From Alphaproteobacteria bacterium (GTDB lineage Bacteria > Pseudomonadota > Alphaproteobacteria > SMXS01), in assembly GCA_028284945.1 (NCBI GenBank), contig JANQQJ010000007.1, positions 1-37,497 of the forward strand: a stretch of DNA of 37,497 nucleotides. The letters are read 5' to 3'. Position numbers and translations under genes: made by a program. The notes below the pieces were generated by a model, which was not told the DNA's origin, ran no database searches, and worked only from the letters and a program-made list of their open reading frames with translations. Shown here piece after piece: positions 7,924 to 16,037 of this stretch; within the stretch, counting starts at the first letter, position 1; each line of letters opens with the position of its first letter.

Positions 7924-8316
7924 ATGGCCAATCTTTCGCGACCTACTTCGCCCCACCTTCAGGTCTATCGCTGGACGGTAACCATGGCGAGTTCGATCTT
8001 GCACCGGGCGACCGGCGTGGCGCTTGCCCTGGGTGGCCTGTGGCTCGCCTGGTGGCTGATTGCCGCGGCCTCCGGTCCCGACGCCTTTGCAACAGCACAG
8101 GCGTTCTCCGGCAGTATTATCGGCCGGCTGTTCCTGTTCGGCTTTACCTGGGCGCTGATGTTCCACTTGCTCAACGGCATCCGTCACTTGGTCTGGGATG
8201 CCGGCTATGGCTTCGATGTCGGCACGTCGACCAAAAGCGGCTGGGCCGCTGTTATCGGATCGGTCGCGCTGACGTTGCTGGCCTGGGTTATCGGCTATAG
8301 CGTGATGGGGGGCTGA
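7924..8316 (+). CDS. sdhC: succinate dehydrogenase cytochrome b556 subunit
   Basis: Membrane anchor subunit of complex II that helps bind heme b and ubiquinone. The 130-residue protein has three hydrophobic segments (about residues 29-49, 63-83 and 105-127). The SdhC signature SSILHRATG is at 23-31, and the heme-ligand region FHLLNGIRHLVWD at 80-92 contains H81. ATG 7924 follows ACGGGATCATCTCT. It is the first gene of sdhCDAB, with sdhD starting 3 bases after its stop. Confidence 0.96.
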   Translation: MANLSRPTSPHLQVYRWTVTMASSILHRATGVALALGGLWLAWWLIAAASGPDAFATAQAFSGSIIGRLFLFGFTWALMFHLLNGIRHLVWDAGYGFDVGTSTKSGWAAVIGSVALTLLAWVIGYSVMGG

Positions 8317-8319
8317 TCG

Positions 8320-8700
8320 ATGAGCCTTCGCACACCAATCAGCCGGGTCCGCGGCCTGGGCTCTGCTAAAGACGGTACGGAACATTTCTGGCTGCAGCGG
8401 GTCACTGCTGTTGCCCTGATCCCACTGGTCATCTGGTTCACCGCCTCGATTGTCTGCATGACGGGCGCAAGCTACGGCGACATGCGCGATTGGCTGGGCC
8501 AGCCGATTGTGGCGGTCCTGATGCTACTGATGATCACCGCGGGCTTCATCCACCTGAAGCTCGGCGTACAGGTTGTCATTGAGGACTATGTCCATGGCGA
8601 GGGCCTGAAACTGGTCTCGCTTCTGCTCAACACATTCTTCTGTCTGGCGGTCGGCGTGGCAGCCGCGTTTGCCGTGCTCAAGATCGCTTTTGGAGGCTAA
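8320..8700 (+). CDS. sdhD: succinate dehydrogenase hydrophobic membrane anchor subunit
   Basis: Second membrane anchor of complex II. The 126-residue product begins with a positively charged region containing the typical GLGSAKDGTEHFWLQRVTA segment, followed by three membrane segments (about 29-49, 60-82 and 97-122). H78 in the segment GFIHLKLGVQVVIEDYVHG is the expected heme ligand. The gene lies 3 bases after sdhC and 6 bases before sdhA. Confidence 0.95.
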   Translation: MSLRTPISRVRGLGSAKDGTEHFWLQRVTAVALIPLVIWFTASIVCMTGASYGDMRDWLGQPIVAVLMLLMITAGFIHLKLGVQVVIEDYVHGEGLKLVSLLLNTFFCLAVGVAAAFAVLKIAFGG

Positions 8701-8706
8701 GTTTCA

Positions 8707-10494
8707 ATGAGCCAAGCCTACACGTTTCACGACCATACCTATGACGTCGTTGTCGTTGGCGCCGGGGGCTCCGGCCTGCGCGCGACGATGGGCATGGCCG
8801 AGCAAGGCCTGCGAACAGCCTGTATCACCAAGGTCTTCCCGACCCGGTCACACACTGTCGCCGCACAGGGCGGGATCGCCGCGTCGCTCGGCAATATGGG
8901 CGAGGACAATTGGCGCTGGCACATGTTCGATACGGTCAAGGGCTCGGACTGGCTGGGCGATCAGGACGCTATTGAATATCTGGTCCGCGAAGCACCGGCA
9001 GCGGTCTATGAACTGGAACATTACGGCGTACCGTTCTCACGCACAGAAGAGGGTAAGATCTATCAGCGTGCTTTCGGCGGCATGACCACCGAATTCGGTG
9101 AAGGCCCGCCCGCGCTACGCACCTGCGCGGCCGCCGACCGGACCGGCCACGCCATGCTGCATACGCTCTATTCGCAGTCATTGAAGCACGACGCGGAATT
9201 CTACATCGAGTTCTTCGCCATCGACCTGATCATGGTCGACGGGCAGTGCAAGGGCATTGTCGCGCTCGACATGGCGACCGGTGAACTGCACCGGTTCCGC
9301 GCCCATATGGTCGTGCTGGCAACAGGCGGCTATGGCCGGGCTTACTTCTCCTGCACCTCGGCGCACACCTGCACCGGCGACGGCGGCGGCATGATGCTGC
9401 GCGCGGGCCTGCCGCTTCAGGACATGGAGTTCGTCCAGTTCCACCCCACCGGCATTTATGGTGCGGGCTGCCTGATCACGGAAGGCGCCCGCGGCGAAGG
9501 CGGCTATCTGGTGAATTCAGAGGGCGAGCGTTTCATGGAACGCTATGCACCGCATGCCAAGGACCTGGCATCGCGCGACGTGGTGTCCCGCTCCATGACC
9601 ATCGAAATCCGCGAAGGCCGCGGCGTTGGCCCCGACGGCGACCATATCTATCTGCATCTCGATCATCTCGATCCTGATGTGCTGGCAGAACGGCTGCCGG
9701 GCATTTCTGAATCGGCACGGATTTTCTCTGGCGTTGATGTCAACAAATCGCCGATCCCCGTATTGCCGACCGTCCACTACAACATGGGCGGCATTCAGAC
9801 CAACTATCGCGGTGAGGTGCTGACCCTGAAAGACGGCGAACCGGATTCGGTCGTCCCGGGGCTGATGGCCGTGGGCGAAGCAGCCTGTGTTTCAGTGCAT
9901 GGCGCCAACCGCCTCGGCTCCAACTCGCTCATTGATCTGGTCGTGTTTGGCCGCGCGGCAGCCCACCGGGCTGGTGAAATCATCGATCCGGGCGAAAAGC
10001 ATGCCGATCTACCCGCTGATGCAGGCGAGAATTCGATTTCGCTGCTTGATCACTACCGTAACGCGTCAGGCGGGACGCCAACGGCTGAAATCCGCCTCAA
10101 TATGCAGCGCACAATGCAGAACAACTGCGCCGTGTTCCGCACCGGTGAGGTGCTGGACGAAGGCGTCGAACTGATCGATCAAGTCTGGAAGCAGATGCCC
10201 GATATCCGGGTCACAGACCGCTCGCTGGTCTGGAACAGCGACCTGATCGAGAGCATTGAGCTGGATAATCTGATCCGTCAGGCGGTTGTCACCATGAACT
10301 CCGCCGCCAACCGGACGGAAAGCCGCGGCGCCCACGCCCGCGAAGACTATCCGGACCGGGACGACGAAAACTGGATGAAGCACACCCTGGCCTGGTTCGA
10401 TGACGGCAAGGTCGAAATCGATTACCGGCCGGTGCACAGCTACACGCTGACCAACGATGTCAGCTATATCGAACCCAAGGCCCGCGTCTACTAG
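8707..10494 (+). CDS. sdhA: succinate dehydrogenase flavoprotein subunit
   Basis: Oxidises succinate to fumarate and passes electrons to SdhB. The 595-residue protein has normal length. The N-terminal FAD fold ([13 protein letters not shown]) is followed by [11 protein letters not shown], in which H49 is the expected covalent FAD attachment site. Substrate-binding and active-site motifs include [22 protein letters not shown] and [18 protein letters not shown]. The C-terminal domain ends [34 protein letters not shown] provides the ribosome site and overlaps the sdhD end. Confidence 0.98.
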   Translation: MSQAYTFHDHTYDVVVVGAGGSGLRATMGMAEQGLRTACITKVFPTRSHTVAAQGGIAASLGNMGEDNWRWHMFDTVKGSDWLGDQDAIEYLVREAPAAVYELEHYGVPFSRTEEGKIYQRAFGGMTTEFGEGPPALRTCAAADRTGHAMLHTLYSQSLKHDAEFYIEFFAIDLIMVDGQCKGIVALDMATGELHRFRAHMVVLATGGYGRAYFSCTSAHTCTGDGGGMMLRAGLPLQDMEFVQFHPTGIYGAGCLITEGARGEGGYLVNSEGERFMERYAPHAKDLASRDVVSRSMTIEIREGRGVGPDGDHIYLHLDHLDPDVLAERLPGISESARIFSGVDVNKSPIPVLPTVHYNMGGIQTNYRGEVLTLKDGEPDSVVPGLMAVGEAACVSVHGANRLGSNSLIDLVVFGRAAAHRAGEIIDPGEKHADLPADAGENSISLLDHYRNASGGTPTAEIRLNMQRTMQNNCAVFRTGEVLDEGVELIDQVWKQMPDIRVTDRSLVWNSDLIESIELDNLIRQAVVTMNSAANRTESRGAHAREDYPDRDDENWMKHTLAWFDDGKVEIDYRPVHSYTLTNDVSYIEPKARVY

Positions 10495-10528
10495 GACCGC
10501 CGCAAGTTAACGTTAAGGAAGCCGAAGC

Positions 10529-11311
10529 ATGGCCGAATTCACCCTGCCCAAAAACTCCAAGATCAAAAAGGGCAAGCACTACAAGGCGCCAGAAGGGGCG
10601 ACCAACACCAAGACGCTTGGTGTCTATCGCTGGAGCCCGGATGACGGCGAGAACCCACGGGTCGATACCTATGAGGTCGATCTGGATACCTGCGGCCCGA
10701 TGGTTCTGGACGCGCTCATCAAGATCAAGAATGAGATGGATTCGACCGTCACTTTCCGCCGGTCCTGCCGCGAGGGCGTGTGCGGTTCCTGCGCGATGAA
10801 TATCGACGGCAAGAACGGCCTGGCCTGCACCACCGGCATTGATGAAGTAAAAGAAGGCGCCCAGATCACGCCGCTGCCGCACATGGATGTCGTCAAGGAC
10901 CTGGTCCCCGACATGACCAACTTCTATGCGCAATACGCGTCGATTGAGCCGTGGATGAAGACCAAGAGCGCCACGCCTCCTGATTCCGAACGGCTGCAAA
11001 GCCATGAAGACCGGGAGAAGCTGGATGGTCTCTACGAGTGCATTCTGTGTGCCTGCTGCTCGACATCCTGCCCCAGCTATTGGTGGAACCAGGACCGCTA
11101 CCTGGGCCCCGCAGTGCTTCTCCAGGCCTATCGTTGGCTGGTCGACAGCCGGGATGAGTATACCGGTGAGCGGCTGGACGATCTGGAAGATCCGTTCCGG
11201 CTTTATCGCTGCCACACCATCATGAACTGCGCGCAGGCCTGCCCGAAGGGCCTGAATCCGGCCAAGGCCATCGCAGAAATCAAGAGAATGATGGTCGAGC
11301 GACGTACCTGA
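10529..11311 (+). CDS. sdhB: succinate dehydrogenase iron-sulfur subunit
   Basis: Electron-transfer subunit of complex II, 260 residues. The [2Fe-2S] site is CREGVCGSC plus a later cysteine in NGLAC. The [4Fe-4S] site is [12 protein letters not shown], and the [3Fe-4S] site is in [17 protein letters not shown]. All expected cysteines are present. The start at 10529 follows TTAAGGAAGCCGAAGC. It is the last gene of the operon and meets the convergent MFS gene across a 13-base gap with no obvious terminator hairpin. Confidence 0.98.
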   Translation: MAEFTLPKNSKIKKGKHYKAPEGATNTKTLGVYRWSPDDGENPRVDTYEVDLDTCGPMVLDALIKIKNEMDSTVTFRRSCREGVCGSCAMNIDGKNGLACTTGIDEVKEGAQITPLPHMDVVKDLVPDMTNFYAQYASIEPWMKTKSATPPDSERLQSHEDREKLDGLYECILCACCSTSCPSYWWNQDRYLGPAVLLQAYRWLVDSRDEYTGERLDDLEDPFRLYRCHTIMNCAQACPKGLNPAKAIAEIKRMMVERRT

Positions 11312-11324
11312 GCGCTAATCCGAC

Positions 11325-12566
11325 CTAACGCTGGTCCAATGCGCGGAAGTCGTCTCCGCGCCAAAGGGTTGTGACCAGCAGCACCCCCAGAACCAGCACC
11401 GCAACAGAGACCATGAACGGCACATCCGTGCCGAACGCCATCAGCCGGCCACCGGCCAGCGATATGATCGCGGCGGCCAGGGTAAAGAGTGCGACCGTCA
11501 CCCCCATGACCCAGCCCTGCTCGTCTTCGCCCACGGCGGACGAAAACAGCGTCAACATGGTCGGGTAGTAGACTGCGAAGGGCACCACAAACGGCACAAT
11601 CAGCACATAGGCCAGCACAGGTGATGGATTGAACACGAACAACAGTTGACTGATCGCCATCAGACCCAGGCAGACCGCGATAATGGTTGGTTTTGCATAA
11701 CGTTCGTTGACCGGGCCCACGAGAAAAGCGCTGCTGAACCCCATCGCGCCGCCAAACACAACAAGGGCAATGGAATTCTGCAATGTGTCGAACTGGAACC
11801 GCGCGAACAGGACGCTATCGAGAAAGACAAAAAAAGCATTCAGCGCTAACTGGCCGCAAAAAAATACCAGGGATAGTTTCAGGATCACCGGGCGTTGCGC
11901 CGCATGCCAGAGCGTCAGTACAACTTCCTGCGGCCTGAACACGAACTTCTGGCGCTCCATCGGCTGGTCATGAAAAAAGACCACGACCATCAGGATGTTG
12001 AGCAGTACCAGTAATGAAACAAAGTAAAACGGCAGATCGAGCGAGGCATACTGCCCGACCAGGGCCGTATCCGACAGCACGCCGCTGATCAACGGCCCTC
12101 CCACCAAACCGAGGCTGAGCGCGACCAGAACCAGCCCCATGAAACGGGTCTTTTCCTTCTCGTTTTCGCTCATATCGACCAACGCGGCCTGGGCAATAGG
12201 CTGGTTGCCGGCCGTGAAGCCCGATATCACCCGCGCCAGAATCAACAGCGGCAGGCTTTGCATATCGAGCGCTACAATGGTGAGACCGTAGCCAATCAGC
12301 GCGCCAAACAGGCAGACCAGAATGCCCGCCTTGCGCCCAATGGAGTCGGACAGTTTGGAGATATAGGCCGCGCCCAGAAACCAGCTGAGGAAGAAGATAC
12401 CCATGACCAGGCCAAAGGTCGCCTGACGGCTGGGGGCATCGGTGCCGGCTGGCAGAAACCCGCTGGCCGGGTCCATCATCAGCGTGGTCAGGATCGGGAT
12501 GACCAGCCCCTGGCTCATAATGTCCAGGAAAACGACGCAGAGCAGCGTGAACCTGGCGATCTTCAT
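11325..12566 (-). CDS. MFS transporter, DHA1/TetA-like
   Basis: A 413-residue inner-membrane carrier with about 12 hydrophobic segments. The N-terminal half opens with MKIARFTLLCVVFLDIMSQGLVIPIL and carries the motif A-like SKLSDSIGRKAG loop between helices 2 and 3, and LARVISGFTAGNQPIAQA in helices 4-5, which suits drug/proton antiporters of the Tet branch. It is the third gene of a minus-strand operon, 10 bases after the SDR-like protein. It lacks clear similarity to the ArsB, Acr3 or ArsP families as I know them. The substrate is unknown; export of a small organic or organoarsenical compound is only a contextual guess. Confidence 0.88.
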   Translation of the reverse strand: MKIARFTLLCVVFLDIMSQGLVIPILTTLMMDPASGFLPAGTDAPSRQATFGLVMGIFFLSWFLGAAYISKLSDSIGRKAGILVCLFGALIGYGLTIVALDMQSLPLLILARVISGFTAGNQPIAQAALVDMSENEKEKTRFMGLVLVALSLGLVGGPLISGVLSDTALVGQYASLDLPFYFVSLLVLLNILMVVVFFHDQPMERQKFVFRPQEVVLTLWHAAQRPVILKLSLVFFCGQLALNAFFVFLDSVLFARFQFDTLQNSIALVVFGGAMGFSSAFLVGPVNERYAKPTIIAVCLGLMAISQLLFVFNPSPVLAYVLIVPFVVPFAVYYPTMLTLFSSAVGEDEQGWVMGVTVALFTLAAAIISLAGGRLMAFGTDVPFMVSVAVLVLGVLLVTTLWRGDDFRALDQR

Positions 12567-12576
12567 CAGCGAATCC

Positions 12577-13155
12577 CTAGGCCGACAGGGTCAGCGAAAT
12601 CCCCGTCACATAGCTCTGGGGCGCACCCAATAGATGATTGAGCATGTCAGCCAAAGCCGCTTCTTCCGCAACAAAAACCACATTGGCGGTCATCGGTGGA
12701 TCCATCGGCCCGCCCTCGGCCGACGCGACCTTGACCATCTGCCGCAGCGCGCCATCCCTGATGCTCTGTGCGATTTCCGCCTCTTCGCCGGCGCCTGTCG
12801 GCCCGGCAAGGCAGAGAAAATCGACCGGCCGGTTCGCCCGTGACCGCATCGCCAGTTTGAGCGCAAACAGGCATGCGCCGATACACTCTTCAACATAGGA
12901 ATCGACGGCATCAGTAAAGGCGCCGGGAATGAAAACGATGCCGTCCGCCTCCATGCTCACGCCGTCTAGCGCAGCATCGACCTTTTCTTCGACAAAAAGG
13001 TCCGCCATGGGCGGCTCAACCACGGTGACGTTGGCCCCCTGGTCCGTCAGAGACTGTCGGCACTGGTCAACGATATCGCCGGCAACGCCGACGAGCGTGA
13101 TGGCGCGGCCATTGAGGGACTTGTTAAGCGCTTTAGCTGCCAAGGAACCCTCCAT
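12577..13155 (-). CDS. SDR-like protein lacking catalytic residues (pseudoenzyme)
   Basis: A protein of up to 192 residues that resembles a short-chain dehydrogenase but has lost its signature residues. The dinucleotide loop is VGVAGDIV rather than TGxxxGIG, the NNAG motif is replaced near IVFIPGAF, and the YxxxK position reads QSIRD. The end (SYVTGISLTLSA) still looks like the SDR C-terminus (YVTGQ...VDGG). Its start overlaps the upstream SDR: ATG 13155 overlaps by 23 bases, while TTG 13143, with GGAGG about 5 bases before it, overlaps by 11. It is followed by the MFS gene. It could be a non-catalytic partner of the intact SDR. The fold assignment is my reading of motifs, not an alignment. 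Confidence 0.7.
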   Translation of the reverse strand: MEGSLAAKALNKSLNGRAITLVGVAGDIVDQCRQSLTDQGANVTVVEPPMADLFVEEKVDAALDGVSMEADGIVFIPGAFTDAVDSYVEECIGACLFALKLAMRSRANRPVDFLCLAGPTGAGEEAEIAQSIRDGALRQMVKVASAEGGPMDPPMTANVVFVAEEAALADMLNHLLGAPQSYVTGISLTLSA

Positions 13156-13912
13156 CGACCAGAACTTCCATATCCGTAAGCGGAACCGCCGGGTTCAGCA
13201 TCATAATCAGCGCATCGGCGATTTCTTCCGGCTCGCCCCAGCGGCGCAGTGGGATTGTTTCCGCTAGCTCGGTCACCAGTGGCGAGTCCCGACCAATGGC
13301 CTTGTCGACCTGCGGCGTCATAGTGTAGCCGGGCAGAATACTCTTAACCTGCACCTTATCTGATTGATCGGCCAGCAGTTTTTCATAGACCTGGTTCATC
13401 CCCGCCATGCCGCCTTTACTGGCGCAATAGGCCACGGCACCTGCCTGCCCAATCCGGCTCAAGACCGACGACACATTGACCACCATGCCGGGGAAGCCGC
13501 GTTTGTCGTGGCCAGCTATAATATGAGGCACCGCGTGTTTGACCCCGTAATAGGCACCCGTGAGATTGACACCGATCAGCGTTTTCAGGGACTCAGCCGT
13601 TGTTTCCTCAATCGGAAACAACTGCGAAATGCCTGCATTGTTGATAAGGAAGTCAAGGCGGCCAAATCGGTCCTCAACCTCGCCCAGAACCCGCAGCCAA
13701 TCTTCCTCCGACGCAACGTCTTGACGGACATAGACCACGGGCAGGCCTTCGGCCTTAAGGTCAGCTTCGGCCTTTTTCCCATCGGCTTCAGTCCGCGCCG
13801 TCAGCACCACCGTACATCCGGCCGCGGCCATCGCTTCGGCACAGCCATAGCCGATGCCCGTGCTGCCCCCGGTGACGATGGCGACGCAGCCATCCATGAA
13901 ATCTTGCGGCAT
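13133..13912 (-). CDS. short-chain dehydrogenase/reductase (classical SDR)
   Basis: A 259-residue NAD(P)-dependent oxidoreductase of the classical SDR type. The ATG at 13912 follows AAAGGGGGATCGGA; a TTG further upstream would only add seven residues. Motifs: TGGSTGIG at 14-21, NNAG at 91-94, catalytic serine in NVSS near 148-149, Y162 and K166 in YCASK, and a C-terminal VDGGFLGS. Substrate is not evident. It is the first gene of a three-gene minus-strand operon (SDR, SDR-like partner, MFS) and is divergent from arsR with 116 bases between starts, so the arsR operator region may influence it. Confidence 0.93.
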   Translation of the reverse strand: MPQDFMDGCVAIVTGGSTGIGYGCAEAMAAAGCTVVLTARTEADGKKAEADLKAEGLPVVYVRQDVASEEDWLRVLGEVEDRFGRLDFLINNAGISQLFPIEETTAESLKTLIGVNLTGAYYGVKHAVPHIIAGHDKRGFPGMVVNVSSVLSRIGQAGAVAYCASKGGMAGMNQVYEKLLADQSDKVQVKSILPGYTMTPQVDKAIGRDSPLVTELAETIPLRRWGEPEEIADALIMMLNPAVPLTDMEVLVDGGFLGS

Positions 13913-13994
13913 TCCGATCCCCCTTTTCTCCAACAGGTAGCAGACCGAAAACCCGGACGCCGTGCAAGAGAGAAAGCGAATGGCGAAAATCTAC

Positions 13995-14035
13995 TTGATT
14001 ATTTCCATATTTCCATTATCTTCGAATTATGGAAA
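13995..14035 (+). promoter_or_regulatory. predicted arsR promoter and operator
   Basis: TTGATT (13995-14000) and TATCTT (14017-14022) are 16 bases apart. The tandem TTTCCATA/TTTCCATT (14002-14017) lies in the spacer, and an inverted ATGGAAA begins at the arsR start codon (14029). This AT-rich dyad is the only candidate ArsR site in the divergent gap. Predicted transcription would begin about at the ATG, which has no ribosome site in front of it. Confidence 0.5.
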
Positions 14036-14364
14036 AACAAACTGTCATTGAGGGCTTAGCTGCACTGGCACATGAGACCCGTCTGGATGTGTTCCGCCTG
14101 TTGGTTCAGGCGGGTCCAGCGGGGCTTCCGGCTGGTGACCTGGCCGAAGCGTTGGATGTGCCGCCACAGACTCTGTCTTTTCACCTGAAAGAACTATCGC
14201 GGGCCGGCCTGGCCACGAGCGTTCGGCAAGGCCGGTCGATCATCTATCAGCCGGCGTTCGGGCAAATGACCGCCCTGCTGGATTACCTGATGGAAGACTG
14301 CTGTGGCGGTGCCTGTGGCACGCCCTCGATGACGCCACCCCCGATCAAGGAGACCGCATCATGA
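14029..14364 (+). CDS. arsR: ArsR family arsenical-responsive repressor
   Basis: A 111-residue winged-helix repressor. The helix-turn-helix covers LPAGDLAEALDVPPQTLSFHL and LKELSRAGL, and the wing is SVRQGRSIIYQP. The metal-binding cysteines C91, C92 and C96 (EDCCGGAC) are at the C-terminus, like the C-terminal site described for Acidithiobacillus ArsR, rather than in the DNA-binding helix as in E. coli ArsR. No ribosome site precedes the ATG, so translation may be leaderless. Its stop overlaps the arsI start (ATGA). It probably represses arsRI and possibly the divergent SDR operon. Confidence 0.92.
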   Translation: MEKQTVIEGLAALAHETRLDVFRLLVQAGPAGLPAGDLAEALDVPPQTLSFHLKELSRAGLATSVRQGRSIIYQPAFGQMTALLDYLMEDCCGGACGTPSMTPPPIKETAS

Positions 14365-14768
14365 AAACGGTTCACGTCAGCCTGTCCGTCAAAGACGTTG
14401 AAGAATCAATCACCTATTACGGCTCCCTGTTTGGCCGCGAGCCCGACGTCATCAAACCAGGCTTTGCCAAATGGTGGCTTGATGACCCCCGGCTCAATTT
14501 CGCGCTCAATGAAAGCGATTCGACGACGGGTCTGCACCATCTGGGCATTGAGACTGATGACGACGACGACCTTGAGACGCTCTATGCCAACGCCAAACAG
14601 GCGGGAATTTTCGCCGAAGAAGGCGCCACGACCTGCTGTTATGCCAAATCAGAAAAGGGCTGGACCCACGATCCACAGGACATTCCGTGGGAGCTGTTCC
14701 TGACCCGCGAGCGCATTCATGATCAGGTGGAGGAAACGTCACTGGAGACGCATACCCGCTGCTGTTAA
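14361..14768 (+). CDS. arsI: ArsI/CadI family dioxygenase (organoarsenical C-As lyase)
   Basis: A 135-residue vicinal-oxygen-chelate fold protein. Known ArsI enzymes use Fe(II) and O2 to split the carbon-arsenic bond of trivalent organoarsenicals such as methylarsenite. Visible here: metal ligand candidates H5 (KTVHVSL), H60 (LHHLGIE) and E111 (PWELF), the vicinal cysteines C92-C93 in GATTCCYAKSEKGWTHDP that bind the arsenical, and a further Cys pair at the very C-terminus (THTRCC). It overlaps arsR by 4 bases. The related CadI proteins share this pattern, so the exact substrate is less certain than the family. No arsenite efflux gene lies beside it. Confidence 0.9.
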   Translation: MKTVHVSLSVKDVEESITYYGSLFGREPDVIKPGFAKWWLDDPRLNFALNESDSTTGLHHLGIETDDDDDLETLYANAKQAGIFAEEGATTCCYAKSEKGWTHDPQDIPWELFLTRERIHDQVEETSLETHTRCC

Positions 14769-14810
14769 GCAGCAGAGCGTTGCGCGGGCTTCACCGCGCC
14801 TGTACATAGC

Positions 14811-14851
14811 AAACGGCGGTCTTCCCAGGGGTCCGGAGGCCGCCGTTTCTG
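14811..14851 (+). terminator. rho-independent terminator after arsRI
   Basis: AAACGGCGG (14811-14819) pairs perfectly with CCGCCGTTT (14840-14848), followed by CTGTT. It lies 42 bases after the arsI stop and just before zapE. The T tract is short, so termination may be partial. Confidence 0.65.
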
Positions 14852-14861
14852 TTGAGGGTGC

Positions 14862-16034
14862 ATGCAACTGCTCAAAGACATAGAAGCCGGCCGGTTTGAC
14901 GGCCCCCTGCCGGGCTATCGGGCGCTGGTTGCCGAAGGCGTTCTGCAACAGGATCCGGCGCAAATCCTGGCGGCCGAAAAACTGCAGATGCTGGAGAACC
15001 GGCTGCATTCCTATACGCCGGCCGAACAAGGTGGCTGGCGCACTTTGTTCCGCCGCGAAAAGCAGGACGCGCCGCAGGGCATCTATCTCTATGGCGGCGT
15101 CGGCCGCGGAAAGTCCATGCTGATGGACCTGTTCTTCGAGACCACCTGCTTTGCACCCAAACGCCGCGTCCACTTCAACGCCTTCATGCTGGAAATTCAC
15201 AGCACCGTGCATCGCTGGCGGAGCATGTCGGAGAGCGAACGCAAAGCCGAGAACATGGCTGGCGACGACCCCATCCCACCGCTGGCACAGAAGATCGCCA
15301 AAGAGGCGATGCTGCTGTGTTTTGACGAATTTCAGGTCACCGACGTGGCCGACGCCATGATCCTGGGGCGGCTTTTTGAACACATGATGGATGCCGGTGT
15401 CGTCATTGTCGCCACGTCCAACCGGGCGCCGGACACGCTCTATGAAGGCGGGCTGAACCGGGACTTGTTCCTGCCCACCATCGAAATGCTGAAATCACAT
15501 CTTGATGTGCTGCACCTTGCGTCGCCCACCGACTACCGGATGGAGCGCATCAAAGGCATGCCGGTCTATCATGTGCCTCTGGGCGTGCAGGCAGAGCGCG
15601 AACTTGACGAAACCTTTCACGCCCTGACCGACCAAAAGGCCGGCAACCCGATGAAACTCGACGTGATGCAGGGCCGCTCGCTAACGGTGCCGGAAGCCGC
15701 TAAAGGCGTCGCCCGGTTCGATTTTGCCGATCTTTGCGAAAAACCGCTGGGTACTGCGGACTATCTGGCCATCGCTGAGGCGTTCCATACAGTCATCCTG
15801 TCAAACATTCCGCAAATGAGCCGCGACCGCCGCAACGAGGCCAAGCGCTTTGTCACCCTGATCGACACGCTCTATGAAGCCAAGGTCAAATTGGTGGCAT
15901 CGGCGGCATGCAGCCCCGGAGAGCTCTATCCTGACGGCGATGGCAGCTTTGAATTCCAGCGCACCGTCTCACGCCTGATCGAGATGGAAAGCCACGATTA
16001 TTTTGAGGACGCCACAACGGCGTGGGGAGACTGA
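14862..16034 (+). CDS. zapE: cell division protein ZapE / AFG1-like ATPase
   Basis: A 390-residue P-loop ATPase of the AFG1/LACE1 family; in E. coli ZapE acts at the constricting Z-ring, and mitochondrial relatives aid respiratory complex quality control. Walker A is GGVGRGKS at residues 78-85 and Walker B is LLCFDEFQ near 151-158, with sensor segment VIVATSNRAPDTLYEGGLNR. The late SRDRRNEAKRFVTLIDTLYE segment is also typical. ATG 14862 follows GAGGG. An AtoE-like gene starts 3 bases after its stop, then mdh follows; zapE beside mdh recurs in alphaproteobacteria. Confidence 0.93.
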   Translation: MQLLKDIEAGRFDGPLPGYRALVAEGVLQQDPAQILAAEKLQMLENRLHSYTPAEQGGWRTLFRREKQDAPQGIYLYGGVGRGKSMLMDLFFETTCFAPKRRVHFNAFMLEIHSTVHRWRSMSESERKAENMAGDDPIPPLAQKIAKEAMLLCFDEFQVTDVADAMILGRLFEHMMDAGVVIVATSNRAPDTLYEGGLNRDLFLPTIEMLKSHLDVLHLASPTDYRMERIKGMPVYHVPLGVQAERELDETFHALTDQKAGNPMKLDVMQGRSLTVPEAAKGVARFDFADLCEKPLGTADYLAIAEAFHTVILSNIPQMSRDRRNEAKRFVTLIDTLYEAKVKLVASAACSPGELYPDGDGSFEFQRTVSRLIEMESHDYFEDATTAWGD

Positions 16035-16037
16035 GTA

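Noticed and set aside
11325-12566. ArsJ-type organoarsenical exporter
   Set aside because: ArsJ normally accompanies a GAPDH gene, which is absent, and the N-terminal half looks like a Tet-branch drug carrier.
12577-13155. Pseudogene created by a frameshift of a full SDR
   Set aside because: The frame is continuous and codons look normal; the motifs are replaced throughout rather than cut off, so a maintained pseudoenzyme is more likely than decay.
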